DNA from: Bosea sp. OAE506
GTDB lineage: Bacteria > Pseudomonadota > Alphaproteobacteria > Rhizobiales > Beijerinckiaceae
DNA length: 64,000 bases
Direction of reading: 5' to 3'
NCBI RefSeq assembly: GCF_040546595.1
Contig: NZ_JBEPOB010000001.1
Location: forward strand, 131,501 to 195,500
Position numbers and translations under genes: made by a program. Below, piece after piece: positions 52,829 to 61,415 of this stretch. The notes under the pieces are model-generated. The model saw nothing but the letters and a program-made list of their open reading frames with translations. It ran no database searches and had not been told where the DNA came from. The stretch's first letter is position 1. Each line of letters begins with the position of its first letter.

Positions 52829-52853
52829 AACGGGCGGAGGAAGGCGGCGTTCC
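52829..52853 (-). promoter_or_regulatory. EcfG-type general stress promoter
   Basis: Minus strand GGAAC (52853-52849), 16-base spacer, CGTT (52832-52829), 34 bases before the alcohol dehydrogenase start. Confidence 0.82.
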
Positions 52854-52866
52854 GCGCAGCGCGGCC

Positions 52867-53466
52867 ATGCTGGAGCGGATACCGATGGGATGGACCGTCT
52901 TGTCCTCGCGCAGTGTGATCAGGGACCGCTGGATCGACCTGCGCGCGGATGACTGCGTGACGCCGTCGGGACAGTCGATCGCGCCCTATTATGTGCTGAC
53001 CTATCCCGATTGGGTGCATGTGGTCGCGCTGAACGCACGCGACGAAGTGCTGCTCGTCCGGCAGTACCGGCACGGTGCGGGCGAGAGCTTTCTCGAACTG
53101 CCGGGCGGCGTCATCGACGGCGACGAGGCGGTGGAGACTGCGGCCCGGCGCGAGCTGGCGGAGGAGACCGGCTACGAGGCCGGCGCCATCGCGCTGGTTT
53201 CATCCCTGCATCCCAACCCCGCCATCCAGAACAACCAAGTCCATGTCTGCATCGCGACCGAGGTGGTGGCCGTCGGCCCCCCTCGGCTCGACGTAGGCGA
53301 AGAGGGGCTGACGCTCGCGCCCCTTCCGCTGCAGACTGTCCTGGATGGGCTAGCGACCGGCATCCTCGGCCAATCGCTTCATGTGACGAGCCTGCTGCTG
53401 GGCCTTGCGGCGCTTGGGCGCATCAATCTATGCGCGGTCCCGCCTCCGGCAGCCGTCGCGCCGTGA
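52867..53466 (+). CDS. Nudix hydrolase (ADP-ribose pyrophosphatase-like)
   Basis: 199 residues. Nudix box [20 protein letters not shown] then ETGYEAG (G-x5-E-x7-REUxEExGU). Upstream [17 protein letters not shown] is typical of ADP-sugar pyrophosphatases. Metal-dependent, cytoplasmic; substrate inferred. Divergent from the alcohol dehydrogenase gene and overlapping the NADH dehydrogenase gene tail-to-tail by 44 bases. Confidence 0.9.
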   Translation: MLERIPMGWTVLSSRSVIRDRWIDLRADDCVTPSGQSIAPYYVLTYPDWVHVVALNARDEVLLVRQYRHGAGESFLELPGGVIDGDEAVETAARRELAEETGYEAGAIALVSSLHPNPAIQNNQVHVCIATEVVAVGPPRLDVGEEGLTLAPLPLQTVLDGLATGILGQSLHVTSLLLGLAALGRINLCAVPPPAAVAP

Positions 53467-54766
53467 TCAGGCGGGCCCCGCGCTGGCGCGTGACGTAGCG
53501 CACGAGCCACTGCGCAGCCACGAGGAAGCGGCGCTCCAGCCCGTTAAGAAGGTAGATGTGAACCAACGCCCAGAGCAGCCACGCTATCCGGCCGGTCAGG
53601 GTGCGGCCCTTGCCGAAATCGAAGATCGCCGCATTCCGACCGATGATGGCCGCATTGCCGCGATTGCGGAAGATGAAGGGCGCAGCCGCCTGTTCTGGCG
53701 CCAAAGGCTTTGACAGGACGCGCCCGAGATACTCGCCCTGCTGCTTGGCGACCTGTGCGAGGGCGGGAAGTGGCTTCCCGTCCTTCCCAAGGCACAGCGC
53801 CAGGTCGCCCAGTACATAGATATCGTCATGGCTGCGGAGCCTAAGATCCGGCTCGACCAGCAAGCGCCCGCCGGGCGCCGTCTCGATGCCGGGTAACCAG
53901 TCGGCGGCCGGCGCGGCGCGGGTGCCTGCCCCCCAGACCACCGTCGCGGCGTCGATCCGCGCGCCGTCGGCGAGATCGACCCCGCTTGCGGAAATCTCAC
54001 GGACGCTGATTCCGGTGCGGATCTCAACTCGCAGCCGCTGGAGGCCACGGGCCGCGGCCTGCGCCAGATCCTCCGGGAAAGCAGAGAGCAGGCGCGGGCC
54101 GGCCTCAACCAGCACAATACGCGCAATGCCGGGATCGATCGAGCGGAAGTCGCGCCGCAGCGCAGGACGGATCAGCTCGGCGATGGCGCCAGCCATCTCG
54201 ACGCCGGTCGGCCCGCCCCCGACGACAACGAAGCTGAGCAGAGCCGCGCGCTCGCGGGAGTTGGTGCTGGCCTCCGCCGCCTCCAGCGCGAGCAGTATAC
54301 GGGAGCGCAGCAGCGTCGCGTCGGGCAGATCGCGCGGACAGGGGGCGTATTCGGCCCAAGAGTCGTGACCGAAATAGTTGCAGACGGAGCCGGCGGCGAG
54401 GATGAGCCTCCCGTAAGCGAGGGGCGCCTGGCCAGCCAGCAGAACCCTTTTTGTGGCGGCGTCGACACCCACCACCTCGCCCAGCACGACGGAGACGGTG
54501 GGATAGCGGCTGAGGATGCGCCGGATGGGCTGGGCGATATCGGCCGGCGACAGCGCGGCGGTGGCGACCTGGTAGAGCAGCGGCACGAAGAGGTGATAGT
54601 TCTGGCGGTCGATCAGGACGGTGGGGACACCAGCGGCGCCGAGCTGGCGGGCGCAGGCGAGGCCGCCGAAGCCGCCCCCCACGATCACGATCGGTGCTGA
54701 ATCGCCAGTAGCAGAACTCGTCAGCGCCGTCATCGCGCCCGCCGCGGATCTACTCTGCGCTGCCAT
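53423..54766 (-). CDS. ndh: Type II NADH dehydrogenase (NDH-2)
   Basis: About 447 residues from ATG 54766 (AGGAAA upstream; ATG 54781 adds 5). Two dinucleotide-binding folds: IVIVGGGFGGLACARQLGAA with QNYHLFVPLLYQVATAALSP (NDH-2 hallmark), and SFVVVGGGPTGVEMAGAIAE for NADH. C-terminal FAD contact DDIYVLGDLALCLGKDGKPL and a membrane-anchor amphipathic end (WLLWALVHIYLLNGLERRFL). Non-pumping NADH:quinone oxidoreductase on the inner membrane. Confidence 0.93.
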   Translation of the reverse strand: MAAQSRSAAGAMTALTSSATGDSAPIVIVGGGFGGLACARQLGAAGVPTVLIDRQNYHLFVPLLYQVATAALSPADIAQPIRRILSRYPTVSVVLGEVVGVDAATKRVLLAGQAPLAYGRLILAAGSVCNYFGHDSWAEYAPCPRDLPDATLLRSRILLALEAAEASTNSRERAALLSFVVVGGGPTGVEMAGAIAELIRPALRRDFRSIDPGIARIVLVEAGPRLLSAFPEDLAQAAARGLQRLRVEIRTGISVREISASGVDLADGARIDAATVVWGAGTRAAPAADWLPGIETAPGGRLLVEPDLRLRSHDDIYVLGDLALCLGKDGKPLPALAQVAKQQGEYLGRVLSKPLAPEQAAAPFIFRNRGNAAIIGRNAAIFDFGKGRTLTGRIAWLLWALVHIYLLNGLERRFLVAAQWLVRYVTRQRGARLITARRLPEAGPRID

Positions 54767-54930
54767 GTCGTTTCCTGTCATCGTTCCGAATGATCGTCCC
54801 GCTCGCCGCTCCCGGCCTCAACGGATGGATTACCCCCTAGTTCGAGGCCTGTAGCAGAGCCCCACGGCGGCGCGGTGCCGCGTTGCTGGCCATTCCGGCT
54901 CAAAGCTTTGGCGCGGCCCCTGTGCCCCAT

Positions 54931-54955
54931 GGAACGTGGGACAATGACGCTCGTT
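54931..54955 (+). promoter_or_regulatory. EcfG-type general stress promoter
   Basis: GGAAC (54931-54935), 16-base spacer, CGTT (54952-54955), about 150 bases before the hypothetical gene at 55105. Confidence 0.75.
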
Positions 54956-55104
54956 GAGGGGGAAACAGTCTGCGACGGCCGAAGGCTATCGAAGTGCTAA
55001 AGCGGTCGCAGACATGGGATCCCGCCGCACCTGCAGATGCCGCGGGGATCTAGGCAGCGCCGTCGGCCCCGCCCCCGCACCCGCCGACGAAGAGGACGGA
55101 GAGC

Positions 55105-55554
55105 ATGACCGAAGCCGCGCAGGATCTGCCGACGACCGGGCCAGCGCTCGCCCTCGCGCTGCAGCGCCGCCATCCAGGCCGAGACTGGATGGCGGCGCTT
55201 GCCATGGCGGCGCGACGGCCTCGGGGGGATGTCGAGCGGTATCTCCAAGAGGACGGCGAATTGCCGCCGTTCCTGCGCGAGGCTTCCGGAGAGGTGGAGG
55301 CGCTGCTGCGCCCACAGAACGGTGACAGGCGGGACGACATTTTCGCCGCGCGAACCAACGACGTCGACGCTCCGATGGAAATCGACAGCGAGGCTGGCAC
55401 GATCGTCCAGCCTTCCAATAAGGGGATGCCATCGCAATCCGGCTCGGAGCCCGAGATGCGCACGAAGCCGCCGAAGGCCGAGAAGAACGAGGAGTTCCTC
55501 CCCATGAGTGGTGTGCCCTCCTTCATCAGCGCTCTACGCAAGGATGACGACTGA
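55105..55554 (+). CDS. Hypothetical protein, disordered C-terminus
   Basis: 149 residues. The first 70 are helical (ALALALQRRHPGRDWMAALA, REASGEVEALLRPQNG); the rest is polar (IDSEAGTIVQPSNKGMPSQS), ending MSGVPSFISALRKDDD. Start ATG 55105 has GGAGAG upstream. EcfG-type promoter 150 bases before. No family recognised. Confidence 0.65.
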   Translation: MTEAAQDLPTTGPALALALQRRHPGRDWMAALAMAARRPRGDVERYLQEDGELPPFLREASGEVEALLRPQNGDRRDDIFAARTNDVDAPMEIDSEAGTIVQPSNKGMPSQSGSEPEMRTKPPKAEKNEEFLPMSGVPSFISALRKDDD

Positions 55555-55852
55555 GCCTCGCCATCCCCTCGCGCACCAAAGCTTTGGGGCCGGTTCCGGT
55601 AGCTCGGCACAGGCAGCACGCGCATGTATCACGCAGCCAGATTTGCCCGCACCGCGGATGCGGATACGGACGGGATCTGCGCCAGACTGACGGGGTCACT
55701 CGACCGGCGTCATCAAGATGCTGTGCATGACGGCATTCGCGGCCCGCTCAGAAGACCATCTTCTTCATCTACTTCTTTGACTTCTTCATCTTCAGGAACC
55801 GCCTCCTGCTGCTGCTGTTGATCCTGCAACTGAGCGACAGCCGGAGGCCGGA
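55555..55852. other. Leader region of the glycan operon
   Basis: No EcfG element or terminator. The last 100 bases encode, without an ATG, GTG or TTG, a very hydrophobic frame (TIFFIYFFDFFIFRNRLLLL) whose TGA overlaps the epimerase ATG. Confidence 0.4.
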
Positions 55853-56956
55853 ATGACAGCGCGATATCTGATCACGGGCGGAGCCGGATTTATCGGGCGC
55901 CATCTCTGTGCCGAACTGCTCGGTGCCGGGCACGATGTCCGGATCCTCGACAGCTTCGTGCCACAGGTTCACGGCGATAGCAGGCAGGCTCCAGCCGATG
56001 TCGAGGTTCTGACAGGCGATCTGCGCGACGCGGACCTCGTCCAACGCGCGCTGGAAGGCATCGACGGCGTCTTTCACCTCGCCGCCGAGGTCGGCGTCGG
56101 CCAGAGCATGTACGAGATCGAGCGTTATGTCGGCGGCAACGACCTGGCCACCGCCGTCCTGCTCGACCAGATTGCGCGCAGTCCGATCCAGCGGCTGGTC
56201 GTCGCTTCCTCGATGAGCGTCTACGGCGAGGGCCTCTATGAGGGCTCTGATGGCACCCGCTTCAACGCCGTGCGTCGGGTCTTGAAGGGGGGCCAGCGCG
56301 ACTGGGATCCGCACGGCCCCGATGGCGAGACGCTCCTGCCAGTCGCGACGGCCGAGGACAAGCCCGTTGACCTCGCCTCCATTTATGCCCTGACCAAATA
56401 TGCCCAGGAACGGGCCTGCCTCATCGTTGGCGGCGCCTATGGCGTCCAGACGGTCGCGCTGCGGCTGTTCAACGTTTTTGGACCAGGTCAGGCGCTCTCC
56501 AATCCCTACACCGGCGTGCTCGCCAATTTCGGCTCCCGCCTGCTGAACAACCAGCCCCCCATGATCTTCGAGGACGGCAAGCAGAAGCGCGACTTCGTGC
56601 ATGTGCGCGACGTCTCTACCGCCTTCGCGCTGGCGATGCACGCTCCCCATGTCGATGGGCAGATCATCAATATCGGTAGTGGTCAGGACTACACGATCGA
56701 GACCGTCGCCCGGCTGCTGGCCGATGCGCTGGGGCGGACAGGGTTCGCACCGCAGATCCTGAGTAAGGCGCGCGCGGGCGATATCCGGCACTGCTTTGCC
56801 GACATCAGCCGCGCGAAGGAGGTGCTCGGCTACTGGCCGGCTCATCGCCTCGAGGATTCGATGGAGGAGGTCGTCGAGTGGCTCTCAGCCTCGCGGGCCG
56901 AGGATGGCGGCGAACGCGCCCGTCGGCAGCTCGAGGAACGGGGGCTGGTGGCATGA
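55853..56956 (+). CDS. NAD-dependent nucleotide-sugar epimerase/dehydratase
   Basis: 367 residues, extended SDR. Nucleotide site YLITGGAGFIGRHLCAELLG, VFHLAAEVGVGQSMYEI, catalytic Ser in VVASSMSVYGEGLY and Tyr/Lys in SIYALTKYAQERA; C-terminal substrate part FEDGKQKRDFVHVRDVSTAF. Probably a UDP- or other NDP-hexose 4-epimerase or dehydratase. First gene of an operon in which every following gene overlaps or nearly touches the last. Substrate not deducible. Confidence 0.9.
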   Translation: MTARYLITGGAGFIGRHLCAELLGAGHDVRILDSFVPQVHGDSRQAPADVEVLTGDLRDADLVQRALEGIDGVFHLAAEVGVGQSMYEIERYVGGNDLATAVLLDQIARSPIQRLVVASSMSVYGEGLYEGSDGTRFNAVRRVLKGGQRDWDPHGPDGETLLPVATAEDKPVDLASIYALTKYAQERACLIVGGAYGVQTVALRLFNVFGPGQALSNPYTGVLANFGSRLLNNQPPMIFEDGKQKRDFVHVRDVSTAFALAMHAPHVDGQIINIGSGQDYTIETVARLLADALGRTGFAPQILSKARAGDIRHCFADISRAKEVLGYWPAHRLEDSMEEVVEWLSASRAEDGGERARRQLEERGLVA

Positions 56957-59010
56957 GCGGCATCGCGTCCGCCACCGCAGGACAGCCGGCCGTCGGCTTC
57001 GTCGAATGGTTTCGCCCCGGCGAACACCGGCGCGTAGAAGCGGCGATCGCCGGGCTTCAGGCGGCAGGCGTCAACCGGCTGCGCAGCCATCTCTCATGGG
57101 CTGAGTATCACGGCGACGGCGGCCGGGACTGGTATGACTGGCTGATCCCGCGGCTCGGGCAGAGCTTCGATTTTCTGCCCTGCATCCACTACACGCCGCC
57201 GTCGCTGTCTCGGACGGGCGCCTCCTCCGGAGCGCCGCGGGTCCTCAAGGACTATGCCGACTTCATCGATGGCGTGCTGACCCGCTACGGCGAGCATTTC
57301 CGCGACGTGGAAGTCTGGAACGAGCCCAACAACCTGCTCGACTGGGATTGGCGCGTCGACCCCGACTGGAGCCTGTTCTGCGAAATGATCGGTAATGCTG
57401 CCTATTGGGTGCAGCATCGCGGCTGGCGCGCCGTGCTCGGCGGCCCGTCCCCCTTCGATCCACACTGGCTGGAGCTGATGGGCGAGCGCGGCGTTCTCGG
57501 CGTCGTCTCGGCAGTGGGGTTGCACGGGTTCCCCGGCACATGGGACAGCGAAGTCGGGACCTGGCGCGGCTATGACGCGCATATCGCCGAGGCGCGGGCG
57601 ATTCTGGCACGACACAACCCCGACTGCGAGATCTGGATCACCGAGGCCGGCTATTCGACCTGGCGCGAGGACGAGGCCGAGCAGGTGCGGCGCTTCACCG
57701 AGGCGCGCGAAGCCCCGGCAGACCGCCTCTATTGGTATGGCTGGCAGGACGTGCCGCGCGACGTGCCCGTGCAGGAGGGGCTCTATTTCGACCCGCGCCA
57801 CTATCATCTCGGCGTCACCCGCGAGGATGGGCGGCCCAAGCTGCTGCGGCGCCTGCTGGAGACGGAGGGGTCGGCGGGCTTCGATACCATAATGCCCGAC
57901 GCTCCCCCGGCGCGGCCCTTGCGCGCGGTACGCCCGGCGCCCGTCGTCGTCTTCGGCGGCGCCGGCTTCATCGGCACCAATCTCTGCGAGCGGTTGCTCG
58001 GCGAGGGCCAGCGCGTGATGCTGTTCGACAGCCTCGGCCGGCCGGGGGTTGAGCGGAACCTGCGCTGGCTTCAGGAACGGCACGGGGCTGCGCTCGAAAC
58101 GCGGCTCTCGGACATCCGGGACGAGGCGGCGGTCCGGTCCGCCGTCACCGGCGCCAAGGCCTGCTTCCATCTCGCCGCCCAGGTCGCGGTCACCGACAGT
58201 CTCGTCGACCCGCGTCATGACTTCGCCGTCAACGCCCAGGGGACGCTCACCATTCTCGAGGCTTTGCGTCTCCAAGCGCCCGAGACCCCGCTCGTCTTCG
58301 CCAGTACCAACAAGGTCTATGGCTCGCTGGCGAGCCTCGACATGGAGCAGACCGAGAACGGTTGGGCGCCTGCAAACGGGCTGTTTCGACGCCACGGCGT
58401 GAACGAGACGCGCCCGCTCGACTTCTGCACGCCCTATGGCTGCTCGAAGGGCACCGCGGACCAGTATGTGCTGGACTATGCCCACAGCTTCGGGCTGCGC
58501 ACCGCCGTGTTGCGAATGAGCTGCATCTTTGGGCCGCGCCAGTTCGGCACAGAAGACCAAGGCTGGGTTGCGCATTTTCTACTGAAGGCGCTGAGGGGCG
58601 AGCCCATCACCATCTTCGGAGACGGACAGCAGGTTCGCGACATCCTTCACGTGGCCGACGCGGTCGATGCGTATTGCCGTGTCCTCGGCGCCATCGACAG
58701 CGTCAGTGGCCGAGCCTTCAACCTCGGCGGCGGTCCCGCCAACTCCGTCAGCCTCGCGACCGTCATCGCCGAGATCGGCATGCTGATCGGCCGGCCTCCG
58801 ACCTTGCATCATCAGGACTGGCGCGCTGGCGACCAGCCTTGGTTCGTCGCCGATACCCGCGCACTCCAGAAGACTTTGGGATGGCGGGCGAGCTTCGACT
58901 GGCGCGACGGCCTGCGCGATCTCCATGGCTGGGCCACACGCGAATTCGGCCATGGCCCGGTTGCGCCCGTCGCGGCCGCGGCGAGCGCACGACGGAGGGT
59001 CTCGGCATGA
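56953..59010 (+). CDS. Fusion of clan-A glycoside hydrolase-like domain and NDP-sugar epimerase
   Basis: 685 residues from ATG 56953 (ATGA overlap with the epimerase). Residues about 10-310: beta/alpha barrel with acid/base Glu124 in VEVWNEPNNLLDWDW and nucleophile Glu231 in CEIWITEAGYSTW, the clan GH-A pattern (nearest to GH39/GH5 xylosidase or cellulase types). From about 329: extended SDR with VVVFGGAGFIGTNLCERLLG, ACFHLAAQVAVTDSLVDPRH, VFASTNKVYGSLASLD, YGCSKGTADQYVLDYAHSFG (Tyr/Lys) and FGDGQQVRDILHVADAVDAY, closest in style to CDP-tyvelose/paratose 2-epimerases. No signal peptide, so a cytoplasmic glycosidase working with sugar nucleotides, or a catalytic fold reused. Rare arrangement. 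Confidence 0.88.
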   Translation: MSGIASATAGQPAVGFVEWFRPGEHRRVEAAIAGLQAAGVNRLRSHLSWAEYHGDGGRDWYDWLIPRLGQSFDFLPCIHYTPPSLSRTGASSGAPRVLKDYADFIDGVLTRYGEHFRDVEVWNEPNNLLDWDWRVDPDWSLFCEMIGNAAYWVQHRGWRAVLGGPSPFDPHWLELMGERGVLGVVSAVGLHGFPGTWDSEVGTWRGYDAHIAEARAILARHNPDCEIWITEAGYSTWREDEAEQVRRFTEAREAPADRLYWYGWQDVPRDVPVQEGLYFDPRHYHLGVTREDGRPKLLRRLLETEGSAGFDTIMPDAPPARPLRAVRPAPVVVFGGAGFIGTNLCERLLGEGQRVMLFDSLGRPGVERNLRWLQERHGAALETRLSDIRDEAAVRSAVTGAKACFHLAAQVAVTDSLVDPRHDFAVNAQGTLTILEALRLQAPETPLVFASTNKVYGSLASLDMEQTENGWAPANGLFRRHGVNETRPLDFCTPYGCSKGTADQYVLDYAHSFGLRTAVLRMSCIFGPRQFGTEDQGWVAHFLLKALRGEPITIFGDGQQVRDILHVADAVDAYCRVLGAIDSVSGRAFNLGGGPANSVSLATVIAEIGMLIGRPPTLHHQDWRAGDQPWFVADTRALQKTLGWRASFDWRDGLRDLHGWATREFGHGPVAPVAAAASARRRVSA

Positions 59011-60302
59011 GGGTCGCACTGGTTAACCCCCGCTGGAGCTTCGAGGGCAGCATCTATTTCGGCTGCCGGGAGCCGCATCTGCCGCTGGAACTCGGCTACT
59101 GCCGCGCATTGCTGGAGCGCGCCGGGCACCAGACGCTGATGCTCGATTGCCATCTCATGGACCGCGAGCACGAGAGCCTAGCTGCGGAGATCGCCGCCTT
59201 TGGCGCGGACATGACCGTCGTCACGACGGCGCCGAGCTATCTCTTCTGGCGTTGCGCGCCGCCCGAGCTGCGGGTCCCGGCCGACTTCCTGCGCAGCCTC
59301 GCCGGCCGCGGCGGCAAGACCGTCGCCGTCGGCCCTCATGGCTCGGTCACGCCGGGCGCCACGCTGCGCAAACTCGGTTGCGACGTGATCGTGCGCGGCG
59401 AGTGCGAGGAGGTCGTGGCGCGGCTGGCCGACGGTCTGCCCCTGCACAGTATCGCCGGGATCGCCTTTCGCGAAGGCGAGGAGCTAATCGTCAATGGCGG
59501 GCCCGCCGCCAGCCCCTTCGTGGAGGCTCCGGCCCTGACCTGGCCGGCGGAGTGGATCGCCCGACACCACCATCACCACCACCGTTTCGACGACAACCGC
59601 CGCGGCTTGGGGGCCGAGGTCGAAGCCTCGAGAGGCTGTCCCTACACCTGCTCCTTTTGCGCCAAGATCGAATTTCGCGATGCCTATCGGCGCCGCCGCC
59701 TGGATCTCGTGCTGTCGGAAATCGACGCGCTGATCGCGCAGGGCGTGGGCTACATTTATTTCGTTGATGAGATCTTCCTGCCGCAGAAGCCGTTGTTGGA
59801 AGCTCTGGTCGAGCGCGACGTGCAGTTCGGCATCCAGACCCGCATCGACTTGTGGAAACCAGATCTCCTGGAACTGCTCGGCCGGGCCGGCTGCGTCTCG
59901 ATCGAGGCGGGCATCGAGAGCCTGACCGTCGAGGGCCGCGCGGCACTGGCCAAGCGCTGCCGGCTGGAGACCGAGGATCTTGCCGCGCTGCTCATCGAGG
60001 CGCGCCGCCATGTTCCCTTCGTCCAGGCGAACCTGATCGGGATGGAGGAGGACAGCGCCGAACTCGTGACCTATTGGCGCGACGTGCTGCTGAAGGCCGG
60101 GGTCTGGGCCAACGAGCCCGTGCCGCTCTATCCCTACCCTAGCTCGCCCAGCTACCGTAGCCTCTGGGGCGAGCCCGACGATGCCGCATGGGAACGCGCG
60201 CACGCCTATTATCTCCAGGCGTTTTCAGCCTTCAGCGACATCCAGGAGAAGCTGCCGGTTCCGCTCGAAAAGCTGGAGGCGTCATGCTGTCCGGCCCATT
60301 AA
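59007..60302 (+). CDS. B12-binding radical SAM protein
   Basis: 431 residues from ATG 59007 (ATGA overlap). N-terminal cobalamin-binding-like Rossmann domain (VALVNPRWSFEGSIYFGCRE, GADMTVVTTAPSYLFW, VGPHGSVTPGATLRKLGCDV, IVRGECEEVVARLADGLP). Radical SAM core with Cys211, Cys215 and Cys218 in SRGCPYTCSFCAK (C-x3-C-x2-C), then YIYFVDEIFLPQ and VSIEAGIESLTVEGRA. His187-His192 form a natural six-histidine run before the core. Enzymes of this type methylate unactivated carbons or rearrange sugars and lipids; in this context a sugar or lipid-linked glycan is likely. From memory similar proteins occur in rhizobial glycosyltransferase clusters; not verified. Confidence 0.88.
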   Translation: MRVALVNPRWSFEGSIYFGCREPHLPLELGYCRALLERAGHQTLMLDCHLMDREHESLAAEIAAFGADMTVVTTAPSYLFWRCAPPELRVPADFLRSLAGRGGKTVAVGPHGSVTPGATLRKLGCDVIVRGECEEVVARLADGLPLHSIAGIAFREGEELIVNGGPAASPFVEAPALTWPAEWIARHHHHHHRFDDNRRGLGAEVEASRGCPYTCSFCAKIEFRDAYRRRRLDLVLSEIDALIAQGVGYIYFVDEIFLPQKPLLEALVERDVQFGIQTRIDLWKPDLLELLGRAGCVSIEAGIESLTVEGRAALAKRCRLETEDLAALLIEARRHVPFVQANLIGMEEDSAELVTYWRDVLLKAGVWANEPVPLYPYPSSPSYRSLWGEPDDAAWERAHAYYLQAFSAFSDIQEKLPVPLEKLEASCCPAH

Positions 60303-61414
60303 TGCCCCGCCCGCGGCGGGTCCTGATGACGCTCGATGCGGTAGGCGGCGTCTGGCGCTACGCACTCGATCTCGCCGAAGGACTGGGCGAAGCCGGGATC
60401 GACGTCCTGCTGGTCGGGTTCGGCCCCAAACCCAGCCCCGACCGCCTGCGCGAGATCGAGCGGTTTGGGCGCGCATCACTGGTGTGGGTCGACGAGTCGC
60501 TCGATTGGATGGTGTCGGACGCGACCGCTTTGACAGGTGTCGCCCCGGCGCTTCAGCGGCTGGCGGCGGACTGGCGGCCCGACCTCATTCATCTCAACCT
60601 GCCCTCGCAGGCAGTCGGCCTCCAGGTCTCGTGCCCCGTCGTCGCGGCGACCCATTCCTGCCTTGCGACGTGGTGGCAAGCGGTATGCGGCGGGGCCCCG
60701 TTGCCGGCCGAATGGCTTTGGCAGCGGTGCCTCACGGGCGAAGGGCTGGCGCAGGCGGCCCGGGTGCTCGCTCCGAGTGCGAGCCATGCCGCCGCGACCC
60801 GGACCGCCTATGGGGACGTCGCGTCCATCGATGTCGTTCACAATGCGAGCCTGGCCGTCTGCCCGCCGACCCGCCAGCGCAAGCCAGTCGTGCTTTCGGC
60901 TGGGCGCTGGTGGGACGAGGGAAAGGGAGCGGCGACGCTGGATGCGGCGGCCGCGCTCTCTCCCTGGCCCGTTCTGATGGCGGGCGGACTGGATGGTCCC
61001 GATAGCCTCTGCCCGCAGCCGGCCCACGCCCTCGCGCTGGGCGACCTCGCACCGGCGACGCTGACCACGCTGATGGAGCGCGCGGCCGTCTTCACCTCGC
61101 CCTCGCTCTACGAACCCTTCGGTCTGGCCGTGCTTGAAGCCGCCCAGCGCGGCGCCGCGCTGGTGCTCTCTGATATCCCCACCTTCCGAGAATTGTGGAG
61201 GGGTGCGGCGCTTTTCGTCCCACCAGGAGACCCGGCGGCGCTGGCTGCAGTGATCACCCGGCTCGCGGGCGACGAAGGCGAGCGGGCCCACCTAGCCGGA
61301 GCAGCGTTGCGGCGCGCGGCTGATTTTTCCCCGGAGCGCCAAATCGAAGGCGTGCTGCGCTGCTACGGCGCCGCCCTCGGCGCGTCAGTTTCTACTCTGG
61401 CCGCGGCGGAATGA
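60302..61414 (+). CDS. Glycosyltransferase, GT4-like
   Basis: About 370 residues from ATG 60302, which overlaps the stop before (TAATG); ATG 60284 is an in-frame alternative. RRVLMTLDAVGGVWRYALDL at the start is typical of GT-B enzymes; VVLSAGRWWDEGKGAATLDA and the donor-site block SPSLYEPFGLAVLEAAQRGA (E-x7-E) with LVLSDIPTFRELW identify a retaining GT4-type transferase. Cytoplasmic. Donor unknown. Confidence 0.88.
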   Translation: MPRPRRVLMTLDAVGGVWRYALDLAEGLGEAGIDVLLVGFGPKPSPDRLREIERFGRASLVWVDESLDWMVSDATALTGVAPALQRLAADWRPDLIHLNLPSQAVGLQVSCPVVAATHSCLATWWQAVCGGAPLPAEWLWQRCLTGEGLAQAARVLAPSASHAAATRTAYGDVASIDVVHNASLAVCPPTRQRKPVVLSAGRWWDEGKGAATLDAAAALSPWPVLMAGGLDGPDSLCPQPAHALALGDLAPATLTTLMERAAVFTSPSLYEPFGLAVLEAAQRGAALVLSDIPTFRELWRGAALFVPPGDPAALAAVITRLAGDEGERAHLAGAALRRAADFSPERQIEGVLRCYGAALGASVSTLAAAE

Positions 61415-61415
61415 A

